Source of the DNA: Lysobacterales bacterium
GTDB taxonomy: Bacteria > Pseudomonadota > Gammaproteobacteria > Xanthomonadales > S139-57
Assembly (NCBI GenBank): GCA_026993285.1
Contig: JALWTZ010000263.1
Span: 1 to 18,763 of the forward strand
Length of the DNA: 18,763 nucleotides
Reading direction: 5' to 3'
Position numbers and translations under genes: made by a program. This document shows, piece after piece, positions 6,323-16,348 of this stretch (its first letter is position 1; each line of letters opens with the position of its first letter). The notes beneath the pieces are model-generated. The model ran no database searches. It saw only the letters and a list, made by a program, of their open reading frames with translations, and had not been told where the DNA came from.

Positions 6323-7654
6323 TCAGAGAATGTAGCGGCTCAGGTCTTCGTCCTGCACCAGATCGCCCAGATGCTGTTCCACGAAGGTGGCGTCCACCAC
6401 CACGGTGCGTTCCCGCCGGTCCGGCGCTTCGAAGGAGAGGTTTTCCAGCATGCGTTCCATTACCGTGTGCAGGCGGCGGGCGCCGATGTTTTCCGTGCGT
6501 TCATTGACCTGGTAGGCCGTTTCCGCCAGCTTGCGGATGCCGTCCTCGGTAAATTCCAGTTGCAGGCCTTCGGTGGCCATCAGCGCCTGGTATTGCTTGG
6601 TGAGCGCGGCATCGGGTTCGGTGAGGATGCGGCGGAATTCCTCCACGCCCAGGGCGCTCAGTTCCACCCGGATGGGCAGGCGGCCCTGCAGTTCGGGAAT
6701 GAGGTCGGAAGGCTTGGCCAGATGAAAGGCACCGGAGGCGATGAACAGGATGTGGTCGGTCTTGACCATGCCGTAGCGGGTGGAGACGGTGCTGCCTTCC
6801 ACCAGCGGCAGCAGGTCGCGCTGCACACCCTCGCGGGAAACATCGCCGCCACTGCCGCCCAGCTCGCCACGGCGGCAGACCTTGTCCAGCTCGTCGATGA
6901 AGACGATGCCGTTCTGTTCGGCGTTCTGCACCGCCTGCTGGCGGATTTCTTCCTCGTTGATCAGCTTGGCGGCTTCCTCTTCCACCAGCACCGGGCGCGC
7001 GTCGCGGATTTTCATCTTGCGGGTCTGGCTTTTTTGCTGGCCCAGGTTCTGGAACATGCTCTGCAGTTGGGCGGTCATTTCCTCCATGCCCGGTGGAGCC
7101 ATGATTTCCACACCCACCTGGCTGGCGACTTCCACCTCGATTTCCCGCTCCTCCAGCTGGCCGTCACGCAGCATGCGCAGGAATTTCCTGCGAGTGTCGC
7201 TGTCTTCCGGTTCCGGCACCTGGTTGAAACCCATGGGCTGGCGCGGCAGCAGGTAGTCGAGGATACGCTGTTCGGCGGCTTCCTCGGCCCGCACCTTGAC
7301 CTTTTCCATGGCCTGCTCGCGGGTGAGTTTCACCGAAACATCCACCAGATCACGGATGATGGATTCCACATCCTTGCCCACATAGCCCACTTCGGTGAAC
7401 TTGGTGGCTTCCACCTTGATGAACGGCGCCCGCGCCAGCGCGGCCAGCCGGCGGGCGATTTCGGTCTTGCCCACGCCGGTGGGGCCGATCATGAGGATGT
7501 TCTTGGGGGTGATTTCATCGCGCAGTGGCGCTTCCACCTGCATGCGGCGCCAGCGGTTGCGCAGGGCGATGGCCACGGCACGCTTGGCGTCGTTCTGGCC
7601 GATGATGTGTTTGTCCAGTTCCTGAACGATTTCTCGCGGGGTCATTTGCGACAT
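6323..7654 (-). CDS. hslU: ATP-dependent protease ATPase subunit HslU
   Basis: A 443-residue AAA+ unfoldase that forms hexamers capping the HslV peptidase and feeds it unfolded proteins in the cytoplasm. It shows IIGQNDAKRAVAIALRNRWR near the N-terminus, Walker A GPTGVGKT (57-64), the GYVG pore loop (90-93), an inserted I-domain at about 110-240, Walker B IVFIDE (250-255), the arginine-bearing ENIGARRLHTVMER sensor-2 region, and the C-terminal LSRYIL tail that docks into HslV. All key residues are present and the length matches the family. The ATG at 7654 follows AGGAG by 10 bases. hslV ends 30 bases upstream, the usual hslVU order. Confidence 0.98.
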   Translation of the reverse strand: MSQMTPREIVQELDKHIIGQNDAKRAVAIALRNRWRRMQVEAPLRDEITPKNILMIGPTGVGKTEIARRLAALARAPFIKVEATKFTEVGYVGKDVESIIRDLVDVSVKLTREQAMEKVKVRAEEAAEQRILDYLLPRQPMGFNQVPEPEDSDTRRKFLRMLRDGQLEEREIEVEVASQVGVEIMAPPGMEEMTAQLQSMFQNLGQQKSQTRKMKIRDARPVLVEEEAAKLINEEEIRQQAVQNAEQNGIVFIDELDKVCRRGELGGSGGDVSREGVQRDLLPLVEGSTVSTRYGMVKTDHILFIASGAFHLAKPSDLIPELQGRLPIRVELSALGVEEFRRILTEPDAALTKQYQALMATEGLQLEFTEDGIRKLAETAYQVNERTENIGARRLHTVMERMLENLSFEAPDRRERTVVVDATFVEQHLGDLVQDEDLSRYIL

Positions 7655-7684
7655 GGGGGCTGCACTCCTGAAAGAAACGGTGGC

Positions 7685-8221
7685 CTAGAATTCCAGCGTT
7701 TCCACGGTGATATTGTGATTGGTGTAGATGCAGATCTCGCCGGCAATCTTCAGGGCGCGCTCGGCCACTTCCCGCGCGGTCATGGGCTGGTCGGCCAGGG
7801 CGCGGGCAGCCGCCAGGGCGAAGGGGCCGCCGGAGCCGATGGCGATGAGGCCGTTTTCCGGTTCCACCACATCGCCGGTGCCGGAGATCAGCAGGGAGGT
7901 TTCCGCGTCCGCCACCGCCAGCATGGCCTCCAGTTTGCCCAGCGAGCGTTCGGTGCGCCAGGCCTTGGCCAGTTCCACCGCCGCGCGGGTGAGGTGGCCG
8001 CTGTGCTTGTCCAGCTTGGCTTCGAACAGTTCAAACAAGGTAAAGGCATCGGCGGTGGCGCCGGCGAAACCGGCGAGTATCCGGTCACGATAGAGCCGGC
8101 GGACCTTGCGGGCGTTGGATTTCATCACCGTATTGCCCAGGGTGACCTGGCCATCACCGGCCATGACCACCTGGTTGTCCCGCCGTACGGAAACGATGGT
8201 GGTGGCGTGAAAGTTTTCCAT
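7685..8221 (-). CDS. hslV: ATP-dependent protease peptidase subunit HslV
   Basis: A 178-residue proteasome-type peptidase, partner of HslU. The mature N-terminal nucleophile is the Thr of TTIVSVRR, which here follows a short MENFHA leader, so the active enzyme needs removal of six residues rather than only Met. This leader form is known in other proteobacteria. GDGQVTLGNTVMKSNARKVRRL and AGFAGATADAFTLFE are canonical. I prefer the ATG at 8221, because AGG lies 7 bases before it; an ATG at 8227 would add Met-His and abut that AGG. It lies 30 bases upstream of hslU and about 80 bases downstream of tolC, with a GC-rich hairpin between. Confidence 0.97.
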   Translation of the reverse strand: MENFHATTIVSVRRDNQVVMAGDGQVTLGNTVMKSNARKVRRLYRDRILAGFAGATADAFTLFELFEAKLDKHSGHLTRAAVELAKAWRTERSLGKLEAMLAVADAETSLLISGTGDVVEPENGLIAIGSGGPFALAAARALADQPMTAREVAERALKIAGEICIYTNHNITVETLEF

Positions 8222-8262
8222 GTGCATGCCTGTCGGGGAAGTGGAGAAAAGCAGATGGGGTT

Positions 8263-8288
8263 GCCCGCCCTGTTTTTCAAGGGCGGGC
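8263..8288 (-). terminator. GC-rich inverted repeat between tolC and hslV
   Basis: GCCCGCCCT (8263-8271) and AGGGCGGGC (8280-8288) form a perfect 9-bp stem with an 8-base loop. On the minus strand the loop is TGAAAAAC and the stem is followed by AACCCC, without a T-run. It may end or attenuate pcm-tolC transcripts or protect their 3' ends; a classical rho-independent terminator would need a U-tract. Confidence 0.45.
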
Positions 8289-8302
8289 CGGTTGAGTACG
8301 CT

Positions 8303-9649
8303 TTATTGTTGCAACAGGGCGTTCAGGGCCAGGAGGTCCTTGTCGGCCAGCACGCCGGCGGCCCGCTTGAGGTTGACCATGGCCAGAATCAGGCTGTGGC
8401 GGGCGCGGGAGTAATTGCCCTCGGCCGCGTAGAGATTGCGCTGGGAGAGCAGCACATCGACGATGGTGCGAGTACCTACCTCGAAACCGGCCTGGGTGGC
8501 TTCCAGCGCGCTGCGGGCGGAGACCAGTGCCTGCTTGCGCGCCTTGACCTCTTCCACCCCGGCCAGATAGCCCCGCCAGGCATTGCGGGTGTTGCGCAGC
8601 ACCTGCCGGCGGGCGGCATCCTGCTGCTGCTGGGCCGATTCATAGCTGGCCGCCGCCTGACGCACGCTGGAGGAAATGCGCAGGCCGGTAAACAGCGGCA
8701 CGCTCACGTTCAAGCCCCAGCTGGTGGAGGTGGTGGTAAAGGCGAACGGCCCCACCAGCCCCCGGTCGGCATCGAAAAAGCTGTAGTTGTTGTTGGTGTT
8801 CTCGCCATAGCTGGCCGTCAGGCGCAGCACCGGCAGGCGCTGGGCGCGGGCGCGGTCCAGGCCCAGTTCGGCCACTTCTTCCTGCAGGCGCACCAGGGCC
8901 AGGTCCGGGCTGTGGTCCAGGGCCAGTTGTTCCCAAGCGGCCATATTGTCCGGCTCGGGCTTGTTCAGCGGCAGTTCGTCCAGCAGGGGTTCCAGCGCGT
9001 CGTAGCTTCTGCCGGTGATTTCCGTCAGCGCTTCCCAGGCATCGTCCAGGGCATTGGCGGCGAGAATGGTGGCGGCACGGGCACCGTCATAGCTGGCACG
9101 GGCTTCATGCACATCGGTAATGGCCGCCAGCCCCACTTCAAAACGCTGCTGGGCCTGTTCCATCTGCCGCTCGATGGCCTTTTCCTCCGCCTTGCGGAAG
9201 CGCAGGTCTTCGGTGGCGTTCAGCACGGTGAAGTAGGCCTGCGCCACCCGCACGAGAAAATCCTGATAGGCCTGCTGGTACTGGGCCTCGGCCTGGGCGG
9301 CCTGTTTCTTCGCCTGGCTGTAGCCCAGGTAGTTGTCGTGGCTGTACAGGGTTTCGTTCAGGGCAATGTTCCAGAACTTGATATCCGTATCCGGGTAATC
9401 CAGTTTCTGCCCGAGAAAATTTGCCTCAGTGGTGCCCCGGTTCAGGTTGTAGCTGGCCGTCACCTGCGGCAGGAAGGCGGCATAGGCCTGGGATTTCACT
9501 TCCTGGCCCGCCTGCATCTGTGCTTCAGCCGCCTTGAGCGTGGGGTCGGATTGTTCTGCCTGCTGCAGGACTTCGCGCAGATCAGCCGCCTGCACGGCAG
9601 CCATGCCCAGTGTCGAAAGCAGCAGTGCAGCAGTAATCATGATACGCAT
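8303..9649 (-). CDS. tolC: TolC family outer membrane efflux/secretion channel protein
   Basis: A 448-residue outer membrane factor. A signal peptide (MRIMITAALLLSTLGMAAVQA, 1-21) is followed by two OEP repeats rich in long helices: LREVLQQAEQSDPTLKAAEA at the start of repeat 1 and LALVRLQEEVAELGLDRARA in repeat 2, with FEVGTRTIVDVLLSQRNLY near the C-terminus. TolC trimers link inner-membrane transporters (RND, ABC or type I secretion) to the outside. No partner transporter is in this window, so it probably serves unlinked pumps. AGAGGAG lies 6 bases before the ATG, inside the last codons of the upstream pcm gene, which ends 3 bases away; co-translation is likely. Confidence 0.95.
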   Translation of the reverse strand: MRIMITAALLLSTLGMAAVQAADLREVLQQAEQSDPTLKAAEAQMQAGQEVKSQAYAAFLPQVTASYNLNRGTTEANFLGQKLDYPDTDIKFWNIALNETLYSHDNYLGYSQAKKQAAQAEAQYQQAYQDFLVRVAQAYFTVLNATEDLRFRKAEEKAIERQMEQAQQRFEVGLAAITDVHEARASYDGARAATILAANALDDAWEALTEITGRSYDALEPLLDELPLNKPEPDNMAAWEQLALDHSPDLALVRLQEEVAELGLDRARAQRLPVLRLTASYGENTNNNYSFFDADRGLVGPFAFTTTSTSWGLNVSVPLFTGLRISSSVRQAAASYESAQQQQDAARRQVLRNTRNAWRGYLAGVEEVKARKQALVSARSALEATQAGFEVGTRTIVDVLLSQRNLYAAEGNYSRARHSLILAMVNLKRAAGVLADKDLLALNALLQQ

Positions 9650-9652
9650 GTC

Positions 9653-10318
9653 TTACTCCTCTATTCGAAAGGTGTCGGGTTTGCCCGCCCCCACCAACCA
9701 GTCCAGGTCGGTTTCAAACAGGAATTCTGCCTGCCAGGCCTGCTCACCGGTTCGGGTGATCAATTCGGCTTCCATTACGGGATGATCGCCCTGAATGACG
9801 AACATGCGGCCTTCAGGCTTGAGCGCCATTTTCAAGTGTTCGGGAATCTGCCACACGGCACCGGTAACCACAATGACATCGAACAATCGGCCCAGATCCA
9901 GCCCCTGCATGGCATCGGCATGAATCAGTTCCACGCCTTCGATACCGGCCTCGCGCAGTTTTCTTTGTGCGCGCTGGTACAGGCTTTCATGGATTTCCAC
10001 CGAAGTGACCACTCCGCCCAGGGCGTGCAGGCAGGCGGTGATGAAGCTGCTGCCGGTGCCGATTTCCAGCACGGTTTCACCCGGTTGCAGATCCAGTGCC
10101 TGCAGCATGCGGGCTTCCACCAGCGGCTTCATCATCTTCTGCCCTTCCGGCAGGGGGATTTCCAGATCCGCCAGTGCCAGCTTGCGATAACGGGCCGGCA
10201 CGAAATCTTCCCGGTGGATTTTCTCCAGCAGTTCCAATACCCTTGGCTCGAAGACTTCCCAGGGACGGACCTGTTGTTCCACCATGTTGTGGCGCGCTTG
10301 TTCAAAATTCATGGACAT
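9653..10318 (-). CDS. Protein-L-isoaspartate O-methyltransferase-family protein
   Basis: A 221-residue class I SAM-dependent methyltransferase of the PCMT family. The SAM motif I is VLEIGTGSSF (83-92), then TSVEIHESLYQRAQ, HADAMQGL and FDVIVVTGAVWQIPEHL. In PCMT the motif before the SAM site is usually GQTISQP, with a Ser needed for catalysis; here it reads GQKMMKP (59-65), so isoaspartate repair activity is doubtful. The paralog next to tolC in other gammaproteobacteria is commonly annotated only as PCMT family. The ATG at 10318 has AGGG 8 bases upstream; a second ATG at 10312 is possible. It is transcribed divergently from thiC and ahead of tolC. Confidence 0.9.
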   Translation of the reverse strand: MSMNFEQARHNMVEQQVRPWEVFEPRVLELLEKIHREDFVPARYRKLALADLEIPLPEGQKMMKPLVEARMLQALDLQPGETVLEIGTGSSFITACLHALGGVVTSVEIHESLYQRAQRKLREAGIEGVELIHADAMQGLDLGRLFDVIVVTGAVWQIPEHLKMALKPEGRMFVIQGDHPVMEAELITRTGEQAWQAEFLFETDLDWLVGAGKPDTFRIEE

Positions 10319-10457
10319 GATGACAACCCTGTTTGCTCGGATAGACTGGTGGGCGCAGCGTAAGCAGTTTGTGCTTGTGTAGCAAGCCTAACCCGAATAA
10401 AACCATAGATTGCGTGCCGGAAGTCATTTTTCAACCCCGGCCGGAGAGCTTGAACCC
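10319..10457. promoter_or_regulatory. Divergent pcm/thiC intergenic region, no TPP riboswitch recognised
   Basis: This 139-base stretch must hold promoters for both directions. For pcm, TTGCTA and TACGCT with a 17-base spacer lie on the minus strand, a weak match. I looked for a TPP riboswitch ahead of thiC (CTGAGA and the ACCTGATC/GATAATGCC-type boxes) and did not find these. A small hairpin, GCTTG 10373-10377 with CAAGC 10383-10387, is the only visible structure. Confidence 0.4.
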
Positions 10458-12326
<1,869 letters not shown>

Positions 12327-12360
12327 CGGTCTTTTCTGCCGGGCTTGTCATAAAAGACCG
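12327..12360 (+). promoter_or_regulatory. Inverted repeat between thiC and the sigma gene
   Basis: CGGTCTTTT (12327-12335) and AAAAGACCG (12352-12360) form a perfect 9-bp inverted repeat with a 16-base loop, starting directly after the thiC stop. There is no T-run after the second arm on the plus strand. It could be a thiC transcript-end hairpin or an operator in the leader of the sigma operon. Confidence 0.45.
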
Positions 12361-12374
12361 CGGCCGCCGGTCTG

Positions 12375-12902
12375 ATGGGCATGAACAGGAAACAGCGATA
12401 CGAACAACTCGTGCGGGATTACGGTGGTGACATGTACCGCGTCGCACTGTGGCTCTCACGTGATCCGGCCATCGCCGATGACGTGGTGCAGGAAGCCTAT
12501 GCCCGTGCCTGGAAGTCCATCGACAAGCTCAAGGACATTCATGCGGCCAAATCCTGGTTGTTGACCATCGTTCGCCGCGAGCATGCCCGTTTGTATGAAC
12601 GCAAGCGGCTGGAAACCGTGGACATGGACGATGTCATACTCGAAGCACCCCAGGATTCCGACCCCGCCCAGCGGGATACGATTCGTACCCTGCGACTGGC
12701 CATCAGCCAACTGGATGACAAGTATCGCCTGCCTTTGGTGATGCAGGTCTTTGGTGGCTACAGCTGCCAGGAAATTGCGGATGAACTGGATTGCTCCACC
12801 AGCGCGGTCATGACCCAGCTGTTTCGTGCCCGACAGAAACTCAAGGTGGCCCTGACGGACGATTCCGACAACGGGCAAGGAGTGGTCCATGAACTCTACT
12901 GA
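12375..12902 (+). CDS. ECF-type RNA polymerase sigma factor
   Basis: A 175-residue sigma-70-family factor with only regions 2 and 4, as in ECF sigma factors. Region 2 includes IADDVVQEAYARAWKSID (about 32-50) and AAKSWLLTIVRREHARL. Region 4 includes LDDKYRLPLVMQVFGGYSCQ and the helix-turn-helix EIADELDCSTSAVMTQLFRA. It directs RNA polymerase to a specific set of promoters. The start is uncertain: ATG at 12375 or 12381, neither with a strong ribosome binding site. It overlaps the downstream DUF3379 gene by 14 bases, the usual arrangement of a sigma factor and its membrane regulator. The target promoter motif cannot be deduced here. Confidence 0.93.
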   Translation: MGMNRKQRYEQLVRDYGGDMYRVALWLSRDPAIADDVVQEAYARAWKSIDKLKDIHAAKSWLLTIVRREHARLYERKRLETVDMDDVILEAPQDSDPAQRDTIRTLRLAISQLDDKYRLPLVMQVFGGYSCQEIADELDCSTSAVMTQLFRARQKLKVALTDDSDNGQGVVHELY

Positions 12903-13596
12903 ACTCAAGCGTGCATTACTGGCTGACCCCACGCACCTGGAGCCGGAACAACTGCGTGCACTGGAGCAGGATGGTGAACTGCGTGCCTATTTTAATGAGG
13001 CGCTGGAACTGGACGGGCTGATTCACCAGGCCCTGCAGGTCGCTGTACCCGAGGATCTGGAAGAACGCCTGCAGACGATCAACTGCGGCGAAGCCGCCAA
13101 TACTACATCCTCGGTATTACCCACCTGGCTCAAGGGTGCGGCACTGGCTGCGAGCCTCGGTATGGTCATGATGGGTTATCAACTCCTTGGCCATGGCTCG
13201 CTGCCCGATGAAATCATTGCCCATATCCAGCATGAACCGGCTTCACTGATGTCTGACCATCCGGTCGACATACGTGATGTCAAAGCGTTGTTCGCTGATT
13301 TTGACCTGCAGTTGAAAGCACCGCTTGGCAAGGTGACCTACCTGACCCGTTGCCGCATCCATGGCCGTTCCGGCATTCACATGGTACTGGATACCGCCCA
13401 GGGGCGGGTCACCGTGCTACTGATACCCAGCACCAAAATGGATGAAATGACCGAAGTACAGGGCGATGGGCTGGAAGGCTATGTGCTGGGCTTGCGAAAT
13501 CGCTTTGCCATGGCCATCATCGGCCAGACAGGTCAACCTCTGATGCAGGTGGAAAGGCTGATGCGTGACGCACTGGCCATTCAGAGCAAGGCCTGA
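12889..13596 (+). CDS. DUF3379 family membrane protein, putative anti-sigma factor
   Basis: A 235-residue protein with a cytoplasmic N-terminal helical part (1-75, including LEPEQLRALEQDGELRAYFN), one membrane segment (about 78-100, LPTWLKGAALAASLGMVMMG), and a C-terminal extracytoplasmic part containing VTYLTRCRIHGRSGIHMVLD and GRVTVLLIPS. This layout and the ECF sigma neighbour match DUF3379 proteins, which accompany sigma factors in gammaproteobacteria. The anti-sigma role is inference from position and topology. AAGGAG lies 6 bases before the ATG. The gene overlaps the end of the sigma gene and is followed by a strong terminator, closing the operon. Confidence 0.88.
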   Translation: MNSTELKRALLADPTHLEPEQLRALEQDGELRAYFNEALELDGLIHQALQVAVPEDLEERLQTINCGEAANTTSSVLPTWLKGAALAASLGMVMMGYQLLGHGSLPDEIIAHIQHEPASLMSDHPVDIRDVKALFADFDLQLKAPLGKVTYLTRCRIHGRSGIHMVLDTAQGRVTVLLIPSTKMDEMTEVQGDGLEGYVLGLRNRFAMAIIGQTGQPLMQVERLMRDALAIQSKA

Positions 13597-13609
13597 GCTT
13601 TTTATCACT

Positions 13610-13649
13610 CCATAAAAAACCCCGGCCAGTTGGCCGGGGTTTTTTATGG
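13610..13649. terminator. Bidirectional rho-independent terminator
   Basis: CCATAAAAAACCCCGGCCA (13610-13628) and its exact reverse complement (13631-13649) flank a 2-base centre. The GC-rich stem CCCCGGCCA is flanked by A6 on one side and T6 on the other, so it can terminate both the sigma operon (plus) and the receptor transcript (minus), which converge here. Confidence 0.93.
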
Positions 13650-13691
13650 GCCGTTCCCCCACAGGGTTCAGGCCACATCCGTCTTCCTGCA

Positions 13692-16244
13692 TCAGAATTC
13701 GTAACGAATCCGTCCATACCAGAAGGCACCATTGAAGCCAAACGGTGCGTACTGGCTGTACTTGTTACCCAGAATAGTTGCCGTGTCGAAGCCGAGGTTA
13801 TTCACTTCTTCCGTGGTGGCACCCTTGTTGTCGAACACATTGTTCACACCCACGATCAACTTGAGTGAGTCACTGAAGTCATACTCTCCTTCGAAGTCCA
13901 CGATAAACTCACTGGGGAAGACCGCATTGGTACCAAACACATCGTACTCGAAGCTGTCATACCACTCACCGTAGTAGCTGACACGGCCCAGAATACGGAA
14001 CTGGTCCATCTGGTGATTGGCCGTCAGTGTCCAACGGGTATCCGGCGTGGTTTCCTCAATCTGACGGATACGAGCCGGGCCAATGGTTTCCGGATTGTAC
14101 TTGGTCACATTGGTGGAAGTGTAGTTGAACGCCAGATTCCAGGTCGTTGTTCCACCCAACCAATCGGTACTGGTGGTGGCCACGATATCCACACCTTCCG
14201 TGTTGGTGTCAAAGTCGTTGGTGAAGAAACGGAACTGGGTCAGGTCACCCGCACCAGGCACACCGGCATCGATCAAGTCCTGAATCTGCTCCGGCGTCAG
14301 ACGCACTTCAGAGGACAGATTCAAACGGCCAGTCACATCAATGTTGAAGTAATCCACAGTTACATCCACTTCTCCCACAGAGAAGAAGGCACCCAAGGCC
14401 AGGTTGGTGGACTCTTCCGGACCCAGCGGCTTGCCGCCATTGGCCAGTGCCACCGGGTTGGTGGGCGGAATGGTACCGTTGTTCACCAGCACACCACCAG
14501 TCAGTTCGGTGGAAGTATTGGAAGCATTGGCCTGTCCGGGAGTCGGAGCCTTGAAGCCGGTGCTGTAAGTAGCCCGTACACCGAAATCATCCGTAATATG
14601 ATAGTTCAGACCCAGCTTGTAGTTGGTGGTGGTTCCGAAATCCTGGAAGTCCTCGAAGCGCAGGGCACCCTGCACCAAGAGATCATCAGAAGCCTGCCAT
14701 TCCGTATCCACATACAGGGCATAGTTGGAACGATCCCAAGAGCCGGAAGTGATGGCCGGGAAACCGGGGAAACCGTTGGAGGAAGTGCTGAAACCCTGTT
14801 CTGCCAGCGGGCCGGCTGTATAGGATTCCACCTGTCCGGGGGTGATGGTGAATTCTTCAGTACGGTGCTCGGCACCAAAGGCCACATTCACGTTATCCGT
14901 GAGCGGATAGTTGAAGTCCAGGTTGAAGTTCAGGTCTTTCTGGGTATAGGCACCTGGGTCAAAATTACGCGGTGTATCCGGACCATAGGAAGCGTTTACC
15001 GTGTTGTTGATGAAGAAGTCCACCTTGTTCTTGCCGTAGTACATGCTGGCATCCCAGGCCAAACCATTCTCCAGTTCGCCACGCAGACCGGCCAGGAAGG
15101 AAACATCGGTGTAGTCGCCGCCAAATCGCGGGGTGAAACCACCGGGAATCAGTTCCTGGAAGGTGAAGCAGTTGGGATCATCCAGCACTTGCTGGAAAGC
15201 CACCGGATCCGGTGTCACACCGTTCATCACCACCACTGGGCAACCCACGCCGTCATCAGGAGTCAGGTCACCGACCAGCAGGGTGGCTCCACCATCATTG
15301 GAATATACGCCACCCCGGTTGGTGGGATTCCGGTAGAAAAACCCTCCATCCACATGCTTGGAGTTGTAGTTGCCGTGGCCATACAGTTCCACATCATCGG
15401 AAAGCTGGATACCGTAATTGGCCCAGAACTTGGTGTCGTTATCGACAATAGGTGTACCCCAGATTTGTGCATGGGGTTGCGGTACGCCCTAGTAGCCCGC
15501 ATCAATCAGTGCCTGGGCATCCGCACGTTGTACGGAACGGTCGGTGGGATCCTGATTGCCGTATTCCAGCGTCAGGTTCAGGAAACCATCATCACCCAGC
15601 GGCAGGCCAACATTGCCGGCAAAGGTATAGGTCTGCCCGTCACCAGCACTGTACTGACCATAGCGGACTTCAACCGCACCTCCTTCACTATCATCTTTCA
15701 GCACAAAGTTCATCACACCGGCGATGGCATCGGAACCATACTGGGCTGCTGCACCATCACGCAACACTTCCAGGTTCTTCAGTGCCATGCCGGGGATGGC
15801 GGAAATATCCGGGCCCTGGGAGCCGTTGGAAATACCATTTCCCAGCCAGGTAATGACCGCTGCACGATGACGGCGTTTGCCGTTGATCAACACCAGTGTA
15901 TGGTCTGGAGCCAATCCCCGCAGGTTGGCCGGGCGAACAATGGTGGCGGCATCGGAAATGGGCTGGGCATTCACATTGTAGGAAGGCACCGCATTACGCA
16001 CCAGATCATTCAGGTCCGTGCCACCCTGGTTGACAATTTCGCTGGAAGGAATCACATCCACCGGAGCCGGGGACTCCATAACAGAACGTGGCTTGCCGCG
16101 GGTACCCACGGAGACGACTTCCTCCACCTCGTTATCATTGGCGGAATCACCGTCGGCTGCATAAACCTGTGAGCTGAAGCCCACAGACAACGGGATCAAC
16201 AGGCTACAAAGCACTGTCAACTTCTTCTTTTCAAATAGCTTCAT
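13692..16244 (-). pseudogene. TonB-dependent outer membrane receptor interrupted by an in-frame amber stop
   Basis: One continuous frame of 850 codons contains a single TAG at 15489-15491 (codon 252). Before it: a signal peptide (residues 1-29, ending QVYA), a TonB-box-like EVVSVG (43-48), and the plug domain with NLRGLAPDHTLVLINGKRRH and LRDGAAAQYGSDAIAGVMNF. After it: the beta-barrel, including YGHGNYNSKHVDGGFFYRNP and VRATYSTGFKAPTPGQA, ending in YGRIRYEF with the terminal Phe expected for barrel insertion. No frameshift or deletion is seen around the stop, and the text on both sides reads as receptor. GGGAG lies 5 bases before the ATG at 16244. A GTG at 15392 could restart only a plug-less fragment. 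It is the last gene of the exbB-exbD-tonB-TPR direction, and the substrate is unknown. Confidence 0.9.
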
Positions 16245-16348
16245 GGCTACTCCCTGGTCTGTCGTGTTGTTGGTTGTTAAATCATTCAATAATACAAGGC
16301 TTCCTGCATGGCCGGTCTTTCCTGGGCCTTCTCCTCCTTATTCAGCCA
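16245..16348 (-). other. Gap between the TPR gene and the receptor
   Basis: The 104 bases between the TPR stop and the receptor ATG hold no clear terminator. An AAGGAGG stretch (minus strand, near 16340) precedes a 7-codon frame that begins ATGCAGGAAGCC and ends quickly. Receptor transcription could therefore be read-through from the tonB cluster or from a promoter I cannot place. Confidence 0.3.

Noticed and set aside
5663..10363. A plus-strand open frame of more than 1,500 codons
   Set aside because: It is antisense to the hydrolase, hslU, hslV, tolC and pcm genes, all clearly recognisable. Its translation is His/Gly/Gln-rich without any domain. It arises from GC-rich codon bias in the real genes.
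15392..15491. Receptor split by a frameshift
   Set aside because: The codon phase is the same on both sides; the frame is continuous and only one TAG interrupts it.
14013..16172. A 719-codon plus-strand open frame opposite the receptor
   Set aside because: It is a shadow of the receptor gene. The translation has no recognisable domain and crosses the plug and barrel coding region.
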